A stretch of DNA of 64,000 nucleotides from Lepisosteus oculatus (lineage: Eukaryota > Chordata > Actinopteri > Semionotiformes > Lepisosteidae), in contig NC_090704.1 of the NCBI RefSeq assembly GCF_040954835.1, positions 15,278,001 through 15,342,000 of the forward strand, read 5' to 3'. The stretch's first letter is position 1, and each line of letters opens with the position of its first letter. Below are positions 38,101 to 46,404 of this stretch, piece after piece. The notes beneath the pieces were generated by a model that did not search any database, was not told the DNA's origin, and saw nothing but the letters and a program-made list of their open reading frames with translations. The position numbers and the translations under genes were made by a program.

Positions 38101-40466
38101 GATGCGCTAAGGCTCTGGGCAAGGGGCAGTCTGCCTCCCTGCGCAACTCCCAGGAGCTCACGCCAGACACACAACCTCCCAAAGGAGTGTGTGAGATCAG
38201 GTCACGGGGAATACTCACTCCTCTTTTTTTGCCGGTGTTCCGCTTTGGGCCCGGCCCGTTCCAGGGTGTGTGCTTCTGCCTGCAGGTCATGCATCTGGGC
38301 CAGAATCGCAGGATCAGCACCACCAGACTGCATATAGGCCAGCCTTAGAGCCCTACCAATCCCAGCACAAACAGAGCAGATGAGACAGCCTGATCCAGCA
38401 GGCCTTAAACACAGTTCAGCACAAAAGTGGGACACCCTGCAGTCTTCACTCACGCCTTTGCTCAGGCATCTGTAAACTGGGGGCAGCTGAACGAAACAGG
38501 AAGTCCTCTCATTTAGTATGACAGCTCCTGGGCCAAGAATTTCTCACCTGATCTGAGTGGACAGGGGGCCGTCTCCAGATGCAATGAAATCAAAAGAGAT
38601 ATGCTGGTGCTGTTCCTTCTTGCCTTGTAGAATTATAGGGTTGGTGGTTTCGGCCTGGGGAGGAGCTGCTTTAGTCCTTTGTGAAAGAAATATCGGTAGA
38701 AAGTTGTGCAAATGCCTTTCCAAAGGCAAGTTTTTTAAATTGTTCCTGACCCCTTCATGGAAAACAGCTTGTACTTGTGTTTTAATCTTATTTACCTCTC
38801 CTTCTCCTCACCTTACTGCACTAGTTCCTTTTCCTTCACAGCCTCTCACACATCCTTTTTTTCTGTTTTGTTCCACCTCTGAGATAATATTTCCTGTATG
38901 CTGGAGTTCTCACTGCTTTCCTCTCTCACATCGAGCTCTCCCGTCTCGCCTTTCTTTCCTGCATTACTCTTCACAGTCTGTCCTCTGCTCTTTGCTCTCT
39001 CCGGCTCTCCCCTGCCCCTCTCTCACCCCTGCTGGCCGTGCAGTGCTTCGATCTGCTCTCTCAGCTCGTGCAGTGCCCACTCATTCCTCTCCTCCTGGGC
39101 TCTCAGCTCCTGAAGCATGCCCTCAATGTGGCCTGCAGCACTGTCCTTGGCTGAGAGCTCAGACAGCCTTTGCTGAATCTCTGGCAGACAAAAAACATAC
39201 AATTAATAACACACAGGAAAGCCAGAAACAAGAGGAGCTCGCTCAACACAGCTTGTGCCCCCTGTAAAAATCCAGAGAGGCACACAGATCTCTTAAAGAC
39301 ACGAGATTGTGTGTTTTAAAGGTTCAGAGATTGAATGATAGAAAGTTTTAGATTTGGTTGCAAGCCCTTCACATTTACACAAACTGCAATATGTTTATGC
39401 AACAAAATAAGTATTTAAAAACAGAATTTCGTAAAGTTATTACTTGCTAATGCAGGATTAGCCTTGTTCTTAAATGCAAAAATAATTCAAAGAGGACTGT
39501 AATTCACAAGTATGTTTGCATACAAATGTATCCTTCTTTTCTGTTTAAAAGTCCTGGGGTTTATATGCATTTTGTTATATCTATCATTGAACATGTATTT
39601 GATTTTTTGATATAATAACTGTGAAATAGAACATTTCCAGTGACCTTAGGAATTTACCAATCATGGCCTCCTAATAATCCCCATCTATGAATTGGCTTCA
39701 TTACTCTGCTCTCCTCCCACTAATAGCTGATGTGTGGTGAGTGTTCTAGCGCACTATGGCTGCCGTCGCATCATCCAGGTGGGACTGAACATTGGTGGTG
39801 GTGGAATGGAGTCCCCATTACCTGTTAAGCGCTTTGAGTTGAGTGTCCAGAAAAGCACTATAGAAGTGCAAGCAATTATTATTAATTATTATTTTTATAA
39901 TCTGTAGTGCAGCAGAACCATATAGTGTAAAGGAAAATGAAGACTGCTCTCCTCATCATTTCTGTTATTCCTACAACAAACCTGTACCTTCTCTCTGCAG
40001 CTCCAGCTCATGGTTCCGGGCCTGGATATCCGCTAGGTGTCGGCCATGTGTCTCTGCCACCTCTCGTACTCGTTCCATGTGTTCCCAGTTCCTCCGTGGG
40101 CTCATGCTGGGTCCAGGCTGGGCCCATGTGTTCGCATGATCTCTCTCGGCCCTCTCAGCCCAGGTGGGGAGAGTGGGCATGCTCTCCTCAAGGGACACCC
40201 TCAGCCTGTGGAACTGGAGAGTCACAAAGAAGACAACTTTCATTCATCTCACCGGGATTACAAGGGCTCCTGAAAAAAGAAACAACAGAAAGGCTGCCAG
40301 CTGCTTTCTGGAAAACCAAAGCAAAGCACTAACCCAAGCATACTGTCAGCCTGTGTTGATATCCCTGAACATCAGACTAAAGCAGTGTTTGTAAAAATCA
40401 GCATCTGTACTACTGTGCTGCTTACTGACCTCATGAGTTACCACTGCCACATAATAATAATAATTA

Positions 40467-40513
<47 letters not shown>

Positions 40514-42387
40514 GTTCTAAACTGAAGTTCTAGTGGGATGAAGACAACCAAGTCACTTTCATGCTAGTTCTTCTCAATGGGATTATAACATAAATTCTAA
40601 TAGAAATATCTGTATCTCTTTCACAATTCCCCCTGCATCCCCATCAACACCCTACAGCAGACTCCCTAGCTCACTGCATACAACAATGGGGCAGGAGGAA
40701 GGGATTGGGCAGGCTACTGACCTCAGCCTCGCCAAACACTGTACCCATATTCGTCTTCTGTCATATTCTGTAGGATCTAACTGAGCTACTGAAATCATAA
40801 TTATTCCCAGTGACATTTCCTGAAACCAACTGGCAAATTCCACTCGGCATGGGGGTCCCATCCAATATCCTATGGCCAGGAAGCTGACCCTCAGCCAAGC
40901 TGGTTAGATCATATCTCACTATACCTACATATTCATTAAACGTGCTCAAATGTATATAACTCTTTAGTATTAATCATTGTGATCTGATTTTGCAAGGGAT
41001 CCCCAGTACTTTGCACATGCAGTAGACAGAGATTTTAGATGTAAAACCTCATCCACTACCCTGCGTGCACCTCTACAATAGGGGTGTCCCACACAATGGT
41101 TTCCGGCCCGGAGACAGAGCTTACCTCATCGGTCAGCTGCCTCAGAGCCAAGCTGTCGGACAAGCTGCCCTGGGGCTCTCTGTGTGCTGCTCTCTCCTCC
41201 CGCTGCCTCGGGCTCTCTAGCACGGTCCTCTGCTCCCTCAGCTGCAGGCAGAATTCAGCACAGTGAGCCGAGTGACGATACAGCGTGGACTAACACAGGA
41301 GACAGCGCTCCGCACTCCACACACACCGGGAAGTCAACTTTCTAATAATTAATTTCTGCTAGTCTAGGCGTGGGGCTCCAATACACATTTTAATTAAATG
41401 AATTCTGTAAATGAACAGTGCAGGAATAATGCTACTAACCACCCACAAGAGAATTTGTTCTTGTAATGCTGCTCACTCACAAGATAAAATACATGCAATT
41501 ACAAAGACACTGTTGTTTCCAGAATTTTTGAGAATCTAAATATGCAGAAAACTAAAAACAAGCTTTTCGGCAGGTAACGTTTCTGCACTGTCTGAATAAA
41601 ATGGAAAAAATTCCATCTGCTAACTTTTATGAAGTTGTGATATAGGAACTGTTGTGAGGTTAGGTGAGAGGCAAATCTGATTATACATCTCTCATGATCT
41701 CAATCTTATCAATGCTGCCTGCCATGGCACAAGGTTTACAACTGCAGACACCCAACAACCTGTGCTAATGGCTGTTACCAAGGAGATTACAACACACCTG
41801 GCTTGGCTTGGTACATAGGCTCCCACCCCATAGCTGTCCAAAACAGGGTAACAAAGACATAGAAAACTTTCACTGTCCCTTAATATAGCTAAAAGAAAAT
41901 AAATTATCTAATTTTGTATAAGGAAAATGATCCTTTAACAACTTTAAAGTGAAATTCACAGATCTGAAATGTAGAAGGTAAAAGTGTCTTTGCAAGTAGG
42001 TGTAAAAGGAACTGGTCTCATTGATCGTGGAGATTTTAAACAGTCTCCGTACAGACTTGGAAACGCCGGGGAAACAGGAAACGAGAACACTTTTCGTTTT
42101 GGTTAAGAAAAAGTGTCCAGCCCGAGACCACCTAGACACCTGTTCTACACATCCGTTAGGTTTACCCTTATGAAGTCTGGGGTCTGTGTCCTGAGGGGCT
42201 CCCTTCCTCTCCAGGAGTATCTGTTTCTCTCGTCCTTCTCCAGGGATTCCGCGTATCTGCGGTGTAAGAGAAAGGGGTCCCCGATATCGCTGCCGATGCA
42301 AAAATGTTTCCTGTGTTTTTCCAGCAGGCCTGGCGAACGGAAAACCATGTTGCAGTTCTGACAGCGGAACTCCCCCAGCTCGGACAT
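15644..42387 (-). CDS. ccdc17: Coiled-coil domain-containing protein 17, long form with C-terminal extension
   Basis: Thirty coding exons on the minus strand: 42387-42166, 41241-41125, 40213-39988, 39180-39027, 38676-38548, 38352-38219, 38080-37961, 37109-36898, 36407-36322, 36194-35979, 35416-35194, 33397-33287, 32336-32194, 28235-28109, 27263-27171, 26791-26590, 25007-24904, 24519-24379, 23344-23190, 21890-21770, 21292-21176, 20865-20768, 20497-20285, 20012-19832, 19596-19421, 19067-18884, 17738-17670, 16739-16656, 16214-16092, 15715-15644. Phases match at every junction, giving about 1450 aa. The N-terminus has a C2HC finger-like motif (C9, C12, H25, C30). Coiled coils span about residues 75-370 (ENQRLEEEILRLQL), then nine prolines at about 408-416. 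Conserved blocks follow: GPAPYDPEAGFVIFYDF, LDLFDQHNRVLSG and ELYLRVVNARDGDVQ. Human CCDC17 (622 aa) ends soon after these; here about 18 more exons encode beta-rich segments that look C2-like. Molecular function is unknown. The exon 25 donor is chosen by phase. Confidence 0.85.
16950..17125 (-). repeat. Fish dispersed repeat (antisense) in CCDC17 intron 27
   Basis: Starts with 'catccatccattttctaact' and contains 'gggaagctggagcctattct' and 'tggaaggaaacccacacaaa'. This is the antisense form of the common fish repeat seen at 2930-3268. Confidence 0.7.
17195..17475. repeat. Fish dispersed repeat
   Basis: Contains 'gtgcccctggagcaattggg', 'gcaaccttccagccacaggc' and 'cactgcgccaccatgctgcc'. This wording is shared by an abundant fish repeat. 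Non-coding; the open frames across it are incidental. Confidence 0.5.
19196..19295. repeat. Penelope-like terminal module, copy in CCDC17 intron 25
   Basis: Reads 'aaaggaacaattaacagttt', 'attccatgctgaaagg' and 'cggctgtggacccttcttca', the same module as at 23473, 23730, 36590 and 53617. It interrupts intron 25 of CCDC17. The GAAA of the hammerhead-like core has changed to GAAT. Confidence 0.65.
22355..22625 (-). mobile_element. 5S-type SINE body, minus-strand copy
   Basis: Reads as the reverse complement of the body of the SINE at 34515-35055: 'ccacctggatgatacaacgg', 'cagctatcagtggggaggag', 'gccatgattggtaaggtaca', 'gaccacagagagtcaggacc'. The 5S head and the tail are both missing. It lies in CCDC17 intron 19. 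Confidence 0.75.
23431..23472. repeat. (AAT)n microsatellite
   Basis: Interrupted run of AAT/ATA triplets directly abutting a Penelope-like module that begins at 23473. Confidence 0.85.
23473..23812. repeat. Two Penelope-like terminal modules in tandem
   Basis: Copy one (about 23473-23690) starts 'aggaacaagtaataggttta' and contains an intact hammerhead-like core on the minus strand (CTGAAGA, then GAAA). Copy two (about 23730-23812) starts 'agaacaaggttaattccatg' and has the same order with 'acgtttcggctgtggagcc'. A truncated 5S-type SINE follows immediately at 23813. Confidence 0.65.
23813..23975 (-). mobile_element. Truncated 5S-type SINE body
   Basis: Contains 'aggccacgactggtaaaggc', 'gtccaggacgccggggtaac' and 'gaccacagagagtcagggcc' in minus orientation. 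Only the middle of the element is left. Confidence 0.6.
25131..26385 (+). mobile_element. Possible solo LTR in CCDC17 intron 16
   Basis: A 1.25 kb block between exons 17 and 16 of CCDC17 with composition unlike the flanking intron. It starts TGTAGCGG and ends GAGTTACA (TG...CA with a short inverted TGTA/TACA). AATAAA at 26330-26335, 50 bases before the end, would suit an R-U5 boundary. I could not find a matching target duplication, and no internal coding region or primer binding site follows, so the assignment is tentative. Confidence 0.35.
27505..27695 (+). mobile_element. tRNA-type SINE
   Basis: Contains 'ggttagggctccagacatat', 'gttgtgggatcaaatgccag' (B-box-like) and the tail 'cactttggataaaagtgtca'. 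This order is typical of an abundant fish SINE. It lies in CCDC17 intron 14, upstream of exon 15. Confidence 0.65.
28320..28674. mobile_element. hAT-type MITE with 8-bp target duplication
   Basis: A 355-bp non-coding element. The left end is CAGTGCCAGATTT and the right end, read on the other strand, is CAGGGCCGAATTT, an imperfect terminal inverted repeat of the hAT type. It is flanked by a perfect 8-bp direct repeat AACACTGC (28312-28319 and 28675-28682), the duplication length of hAT transposons. It sits in CCDC17 intron 13, about 80 bases upstream of the exon 14 acceptor. It has no transposase and would be non-autonomous. Confidence 0.85.
28683..29995. other. Part of CCDC17 intron 13 without recognised features
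   Basis: About 1.3 kb of AT-rich intron. No conserved coding frame, RNA or repeat that I can name. Confidence 0.6.
29999..30765 (-). mobile_element. L2-like LINE 3' fragment (degraded)
   Basis: The minus strand carries the end of a non-LTR reverse transcriptase protein: a broken frame at 30156-30431 reads YLSELLLPYSPPHNLRSSN, then LTVPQARL, AFSCYAPKLWNSLP and LNSFKSRL. Upstream frames are interrupted. The 3' end runs into an (AAT)n tract at 29999-30030. It is a second copy of the element at 33428-34130. Confidence 0.75.
31908..32032 (+). mobile_element. 5S-type SINE tail fragment
   Basis: Only the 3' end is present: 'gatgctgcacattggtggcg', 'gaagcgctttgagtggagtg', 'aaaagcactatataagtgta' and a terminal (ATT)n run. 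It lies in CCDC17 intron 13, upstream of exon 14 and just beyond exon 13. Confidence 0.7.
32545..32825 (-). repeat. Fish dispersed repeat (antisense) in CCDC17 intron 12
   Basis: Contains 'gacaggacaggatgccagtc', 'cattgcaaggacacaaagag' and 'gaaaacacacaaactccacc', in the order of the fish repeat also found at 16950-17125. Confidence 0.65.
33428..34130 (-). mobile_element. L2-like LINE, reverse transcriptase C-terminal fragment
   Basis: A minus-strand frame at 33574-34122 (182 codons) encodes the C-terminal part of a non-LTR reverse transcriptase: HLRNITRLHPMLS, FHIDYCNAL, SDHITPILESLHWLPV, FKILMLAYKALHGLPPQYS and LWNSLPKDVRE. These are characteristic of L2-type LINEs. The element is 5'-truncated and ends at an (AAT)n tract at 33428. 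The frame is open over its whole length, so this copy is younger than the one at 29999-30765. It lies in CCDC17 intron 11. Confidence 0.85.
34515..35055 (+). mobile_element. 5S rRNA-derived SINE, near full-length copy
   Basis: The head (about 34515-34595) matches the 3' half of 5S rRNA, with 'gcctggtcagtacctggatg' and 'ggagaccgcctggga' carrying the internal promoter boxes. A body of about 370 bases follows ('gccagcagggggcgctcacc', 'gacgtaaaacggaggtcctg', 'gccattggcctttaccaatc'). The tail 'gtaaagcgctttgagtggat', 'aaaagcactatataagcgta' resembles a LINE tail and ends in a long AAT run. This is the reference copy for fragments at 22355, 23813, 31908, 39650 and 53998. It lies in CCDC17 intron 11. 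Confidence 0.85.
35055..35136. repeat. (AAT)n-(ATT)n palindromic microsatellite
   Basis: About 18 AAT-type triplets switch to about nine ATT-type triplets near 35109, forming a perfect hairpin-capable tract. It marks the SINE tail and lies 57 bases from the donor of CCDC17 exon 11. Confidence 0.9.
36590..36756. mobile_element. Short Penelope-related retroposed unit, fold-back copy
   Basis: Flanked by a 13-bp direct repeat ttgccatttctat (36577-36589 and 36757-36769). The left arm 'gcaaaggaacaagtaaaaag...ccatgctgaaaag' and the right arm '...ctttccagcatggaataaac...cttgttccttt' are inverted copies of one another, with arms of roughly 40 bases. The hammerhead-like core lies between the arms and is degraded. 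It lies in CCDC17 intron 8. Confidence 0.75.
39650..39900 (+). mobile_element. 5S-type SINE 3' fragment
   Basis: Contains 'accaatcatggcctcctaat', 'atagctgatgtgtggtgagt', 'gctgccgtcgcatcatccag' and the tail 'aagcgctttgagttgagtgt', ending in an ATT run. Same family and orientation as the copy at 34515. It lies in CCDC17 intron 3. Confidence 0.75.
40451..40513. repeat. (AAT)n microsatellite
   Basis: About 20 AAT/ATA triplets with one interruption (TTAGAAT), in CCDC17 intron 2. Confidence 0.9.
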
Positions 42388-43919
42388 TGTTCCTTATTTG
42401 AACTCCAGGCTTAAATCAAAGGGTCGTCAACGATTCTATTTGAACATCTGGAAGCTTACAAGTCAGTGGAACTCCTCCATACCCATTGCTGAAATGAAAA
42501 CGATTCAACGTCTGCTTAATAATGATTAAAATTGTAATGCACAATTTATCTTCCGAGATCAAGCGCCGGCGGAAAAAAATGCAAAACATATTTAATACGT
42601 TAGAAGAAGTTTAAAATAAAAATATATTGTTCTAGCATTAGGTTAGTTGGCTGCAATGTGAGCTCTCAGATGAAGAAGGCGTTAACAGTCGAAAGTTTGT
42701 GCTCCTCTTTCAGCGTGGAACGTAACTGGTTTTATTATATAGTTGCGTGTAAAATAATAAATCCTGAAAATATCATTTTTATTAATTTTTAAAATTAATA
42801 TTAATGTGAAAATGTCGTAAAAGGTCACTTTTAAATAAACAGAAGTACTTGTTATTGCTTCAAAGTATAACCTGTTCCTTTTGCACATGCCCTTACGGTA
42901 AAAGTTTATGAACACTAAATGGCCCTGGAAAGGTCGTCTTCTAATTATCGAAAACCATTTGTAACCGACAATAATATTAAACTGCGGGTTTAAAAACGCA
43001 CCTACATCCCGACATAAGCTTCCAGTTTATTTTTCACACAATTTTTCTAATCACTAACTTTGAAGAATTTAATTCGTATATATTACGCAGATCTTTCTTT
43101 CTTACCATCTTCGGTGCGTAACTGAGATCACCTGAAAGCCGCAGTCCAGTCACGCAGGTGCTGCCTGTAATGTTTGCTGGTTACTGTCTCCTAGTCCCTA
43201 CCCTACAGACGCTGATTTGGTCCATACCCCTATCCCAGTGCATTGTGCCACATTAAATAAAAGCACGAGAAAAAGAGATTCAGAACACAAAGCTGTGTCA
43301 GTGTTCTGTGTAAAAAGTCGGTTTGAACATCATGGGAGCTGTTTTTAATAAGCTGCTGAGTAAAGAATATTTTAATCTTCCTGCTATCAGTAGTATTGTC
43401 AATATAGTTGACCCTTACCTGAAGGAAAACAGGACGTAAAGAAAGGGTTTCAGAAATCAAACAAAGCTGTATTCCCGTGCTTACAGTCTGGGTAATTGGA
43501 GACTGCGCTGTTCTGCTTCCTATGGTCATATACGGGTTTTATTCTGGACGAAGCCGTATTGAACAGTATTTCTCGCGTTGTGAACGTGTACACACGGCGG
43601 TCCCCCGGGTTCCGGTTAGTGTGTAATTACGCATCAATGAAAAAACGGAGGTTTTAAAAAAAGATAATTAGCTCACTGATAGTTTGATGTAAAGGCTGTG
43701 GAAATATCCACAAGTCGTGGTCTTAAAATGCATTTCGTTTGAAGGCGTTCTGTGCTTCCATTGCGGAGATATGGACAAAAGAATATTCGTGTTTGGTCAA
43801 AAAAATCATAAAAACGAAAAAGTAGATGCTGAGAAAGCATTCACAATGTATTTTATACACAAAGGAAGTATTCTCGCAACTCTAAGAGGTTTTGTGTAAA
43901 CGCTACAGGCGAGTAGCCT

Positions 43920-43953
43920 GGTACTACAACTGATGCGGTAGCACTGAATTTTC
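43920..43953 (+). repeat. 34-bp dispersed repeat, copy 1
   Basis: Identical over about 34 bases to a segment at about 50976-51009 in GPBP1L1 intron 4 ('ggtactacaactgatgcggt', then 'agcactgaattttc'). The parent element is not recognised. Confidence 0.6.
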
Positions 43954-44119
43954 GAACTTCAAGCTAACTTTACCCCGGTAATTGCAGCAGATATAGAAGA
44001 CTTCCCGAACTGATTTGAACACTAAGGTGATGTGTGCTTTAGGAAAGCTCTTCACAACAACAATCTACCAATTATTATTATTCGTATGAGCTTAACATGC
44101 AGAAGTGACAGTTATATTG

Positions 44120-44315
44120 TCACAGTCAGGTGCCTCAGCCAGTCGCGGCTGGCATCATCCAAATCGGTGAAGTTGCCGGGGCATCTGAAGCGAGGGCAGG
44201 AGTACAGAATGTGGTCGGCCGTCTGCTCCTTGCCGTCGCCTCATTCGCAAATTGGGTCATCAGTGAGACCCCACTCGTGTAGGGTGGCCCGGAAACGGAA
44301 ATCTACCAATGATCA
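44120..44315 (-). mobile_element. Non-LTR retrotransposon C-terminal fragment
   Basis: The minus strand reads RFRATLHEWGLTDDPICE, a stop, then GDGKEQTADHILYSCPRFR, then DLDDASRDWLRHLTV. The Cys...EQTADHIL..CP pattern is the zinc-binding tail found after the reverse transcriptase of many LINE proteins. The one in-frame stop shows it is dead. Confidence 0.65.
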
Positions 44316-44712
44316 TTTCAGCAAAAACCACGGCTGATCAACTGAATAGAAAAACTGATTAGACCTTTTTAATAGTTTTCTGATCCTTAAAAAAATGCAC
44401 TTTTCGGTTGCTTAAGAACAATAATAGACATCTTAAAAGCTCATATAGTTACAGATCATATTTCAGATATGTTGAGTTAATAAATGTTAAATATTTTTTA
44501 AAATATAAATATTAAAAAAAAACAACCAAAACCTGGACTGACACGACCTAATTTGAATTTTAACAGACTCGGTACACTTAAACTTTCAGTTTTCACTTGA
44601 GAACTTTTGTGCGATATGATATCCCTTCCAGTGTTAGAATACAGGACGCTCTCCTGTTTCACTTATGAGTAACAAGCAGAATGAGACGCGTTTGGCAAAC
44701 TGATGCAAAATA

Positions 44713-44718
44713 TTTATT
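44713..44718 (-). terminator. gpbp1l1: Probable GPBP1L1 poly(A) signal
   Basis: AATAAA on the minus strand about 1.7 kb after the GPBP1L1 stop. The intervening sequence has no other gene and would be a long 3' UTR. Other signals may be used. Confidence 0.4.
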
Positions 44719-46404
44719 CCAAGTTTTTTTCTTTTCTGATGCAGTAGTTTTTTTCTACTTCTCATACAGATGATTCCATACATGAAACCCTTTTTTATCT
44801 TTTCAAATCTGTAAATAATGTTATCAAAATAATCTTAATCTTCGAAAACTCACAAAATTTTTTTATATTTTACAATCCACCCTGAATATCAAGGCTGCAG
44901 GAACAGAACAAAAAATGCAAAAACAAAGCCTATTTCTGTGGAAACTTTACAGCTGTACCAAAATAAAGTAAAATGTAAGGTAAGTGACAAAGCCTTTTAT
45001 ACCCTTCCAACAACAAAAAATAAATCTGGTTATTAGCATTATTTAAAATAATGTAGTCCCTCATTATAAATGGATGTACAAACTGGGATGAGTGAGTCTC
45101 CACTGCAGAAATGGTTTACATCTCTGAGAATTTTAAATATCATAATTTTAAAGAAGCAACAGCTTGCACAAGTGCAAAACAAGGTGTCAGTGTAGGCCTG
45201 TAAATATAGTTGAAAGTCCTCTGTGGATGTTTACCTCCCTGATGATCTGAAATGAAAGAATCCAAAACTGTCAGAATCGCCTATTAAAAATTTGACAACT
45301 TTGATTCTCAGATTCAGTTCTACAATGGTCCTTGCCATGCAATCTATTACTATGCTGCTACCTTGCCTTTGGTTTCAAGTTGAGCTATGATCCTATTACA
45401 TCAAATACATTAATTACTTTAAAGTACATTCCCCTTGTCATGAAAACTGTCAATTTCACTGGTTCCTTTCATATAATATGTATAATATTTGTCATCAGAA
45501 GGATGAGTATACATTTTCTCACTGGTTATTAATTCTGCCCTTTATGGTTACCTAAGCAAATAACTTGGCCTCATCCTGGCTATCTGCTTATTTTCTAGTC
45601 TAAACCACTCTTAGCTTTACAGTCAAGGTCTGTTTAATTTTTTTTTATATGTCCTCAACACATCTGGAGAACAGATTCAGGTATAATCTGATTAGTGAGA
45701 GTGAGACAAGACTATCACGGGCCTGTGAAGAAAACAGTGAGGCACTGGCTGTTGTACTGAAAGACAGAAACAGTGTGCTGTTAGATGTGGATTAAAATGA
45801 AATTGACGAGAATATCTGGTGTGAATGACAAATCAGCATGAAGGAGTCACACGTGACACTTGAGAAATATGGGGTCAGATTTTATCTCCCTTACAGGCTT
45901 TCAAATAGTGATTGTTTCTCTCAATAGCTGCCACACTGTACAGTACTTGCCAGATCTTTCTTTTTTTAATACTCGACCACAGACAAACATCCCAGCTGCA
46001 CAAATTGAACCACCGCATTTTTAATGAGGGACTTAGAATAACGTCAATATTCATTACTGATGATTGCCTCATCACACTGCTAACACTACGGATTGTTGCA
46101 AAAAGATGTGTCAAAGCCAGTTTTGTTACATCTCAGTTTGTCAGGAACTCAAGTCATTCAATTCTTTGATTTTTAATTCAATTAGTCATTCTTGTTTTTA
46201 GCAGAATCTAATGTGCATTGCCCTTCTTCTGTTTGCTTGTATTTAGGTCTGTGAAGCAGGAAAAAATGGGGCTACAAAGAGAGGTACAAAAAAAAGCTAT
46301 ACAAGCCAGAATGTTATCGTTCAGTGGGATATGATTGGTTTCCCTTGTGCATGGAAAAAAATTAAAACCATGTATTAAAAAAAATGAAATCTTTTAAAGC
46401 CACA

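Larger units (their letters stand above)
42388..44690. other. CCDC17-GPBP1L1 intergenic region
   Basis: Between the CCDC17 start codon and the probable GPBP1L1 3' end. It should hold the CCDC17 promoter and 5' UTR, but I could not identify a convincing promoter motif. It also holds the LINE fragment at 44120-44315 and one copy of a 34-bp dispersed repeat at 43920-43953. Otherwise I see no gene. Confidence 0.6.

Noticed and set aside
38557..39267. 236-codon plus-strand ORF, the longest in the window
   Set aside because: It lies antisense across CCDC17 exons 4 and 5, has no recognisable protein features and low-complexity Ser/Pro/Leu composition.
43717..43899. 60-codon plus-strand ORF between CCDC17 and GPBP1L1
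   Set aside because: No similarity to a known protein that I recognise, no splice or poly(A) context, length expected by chance in AT-rich DNA.
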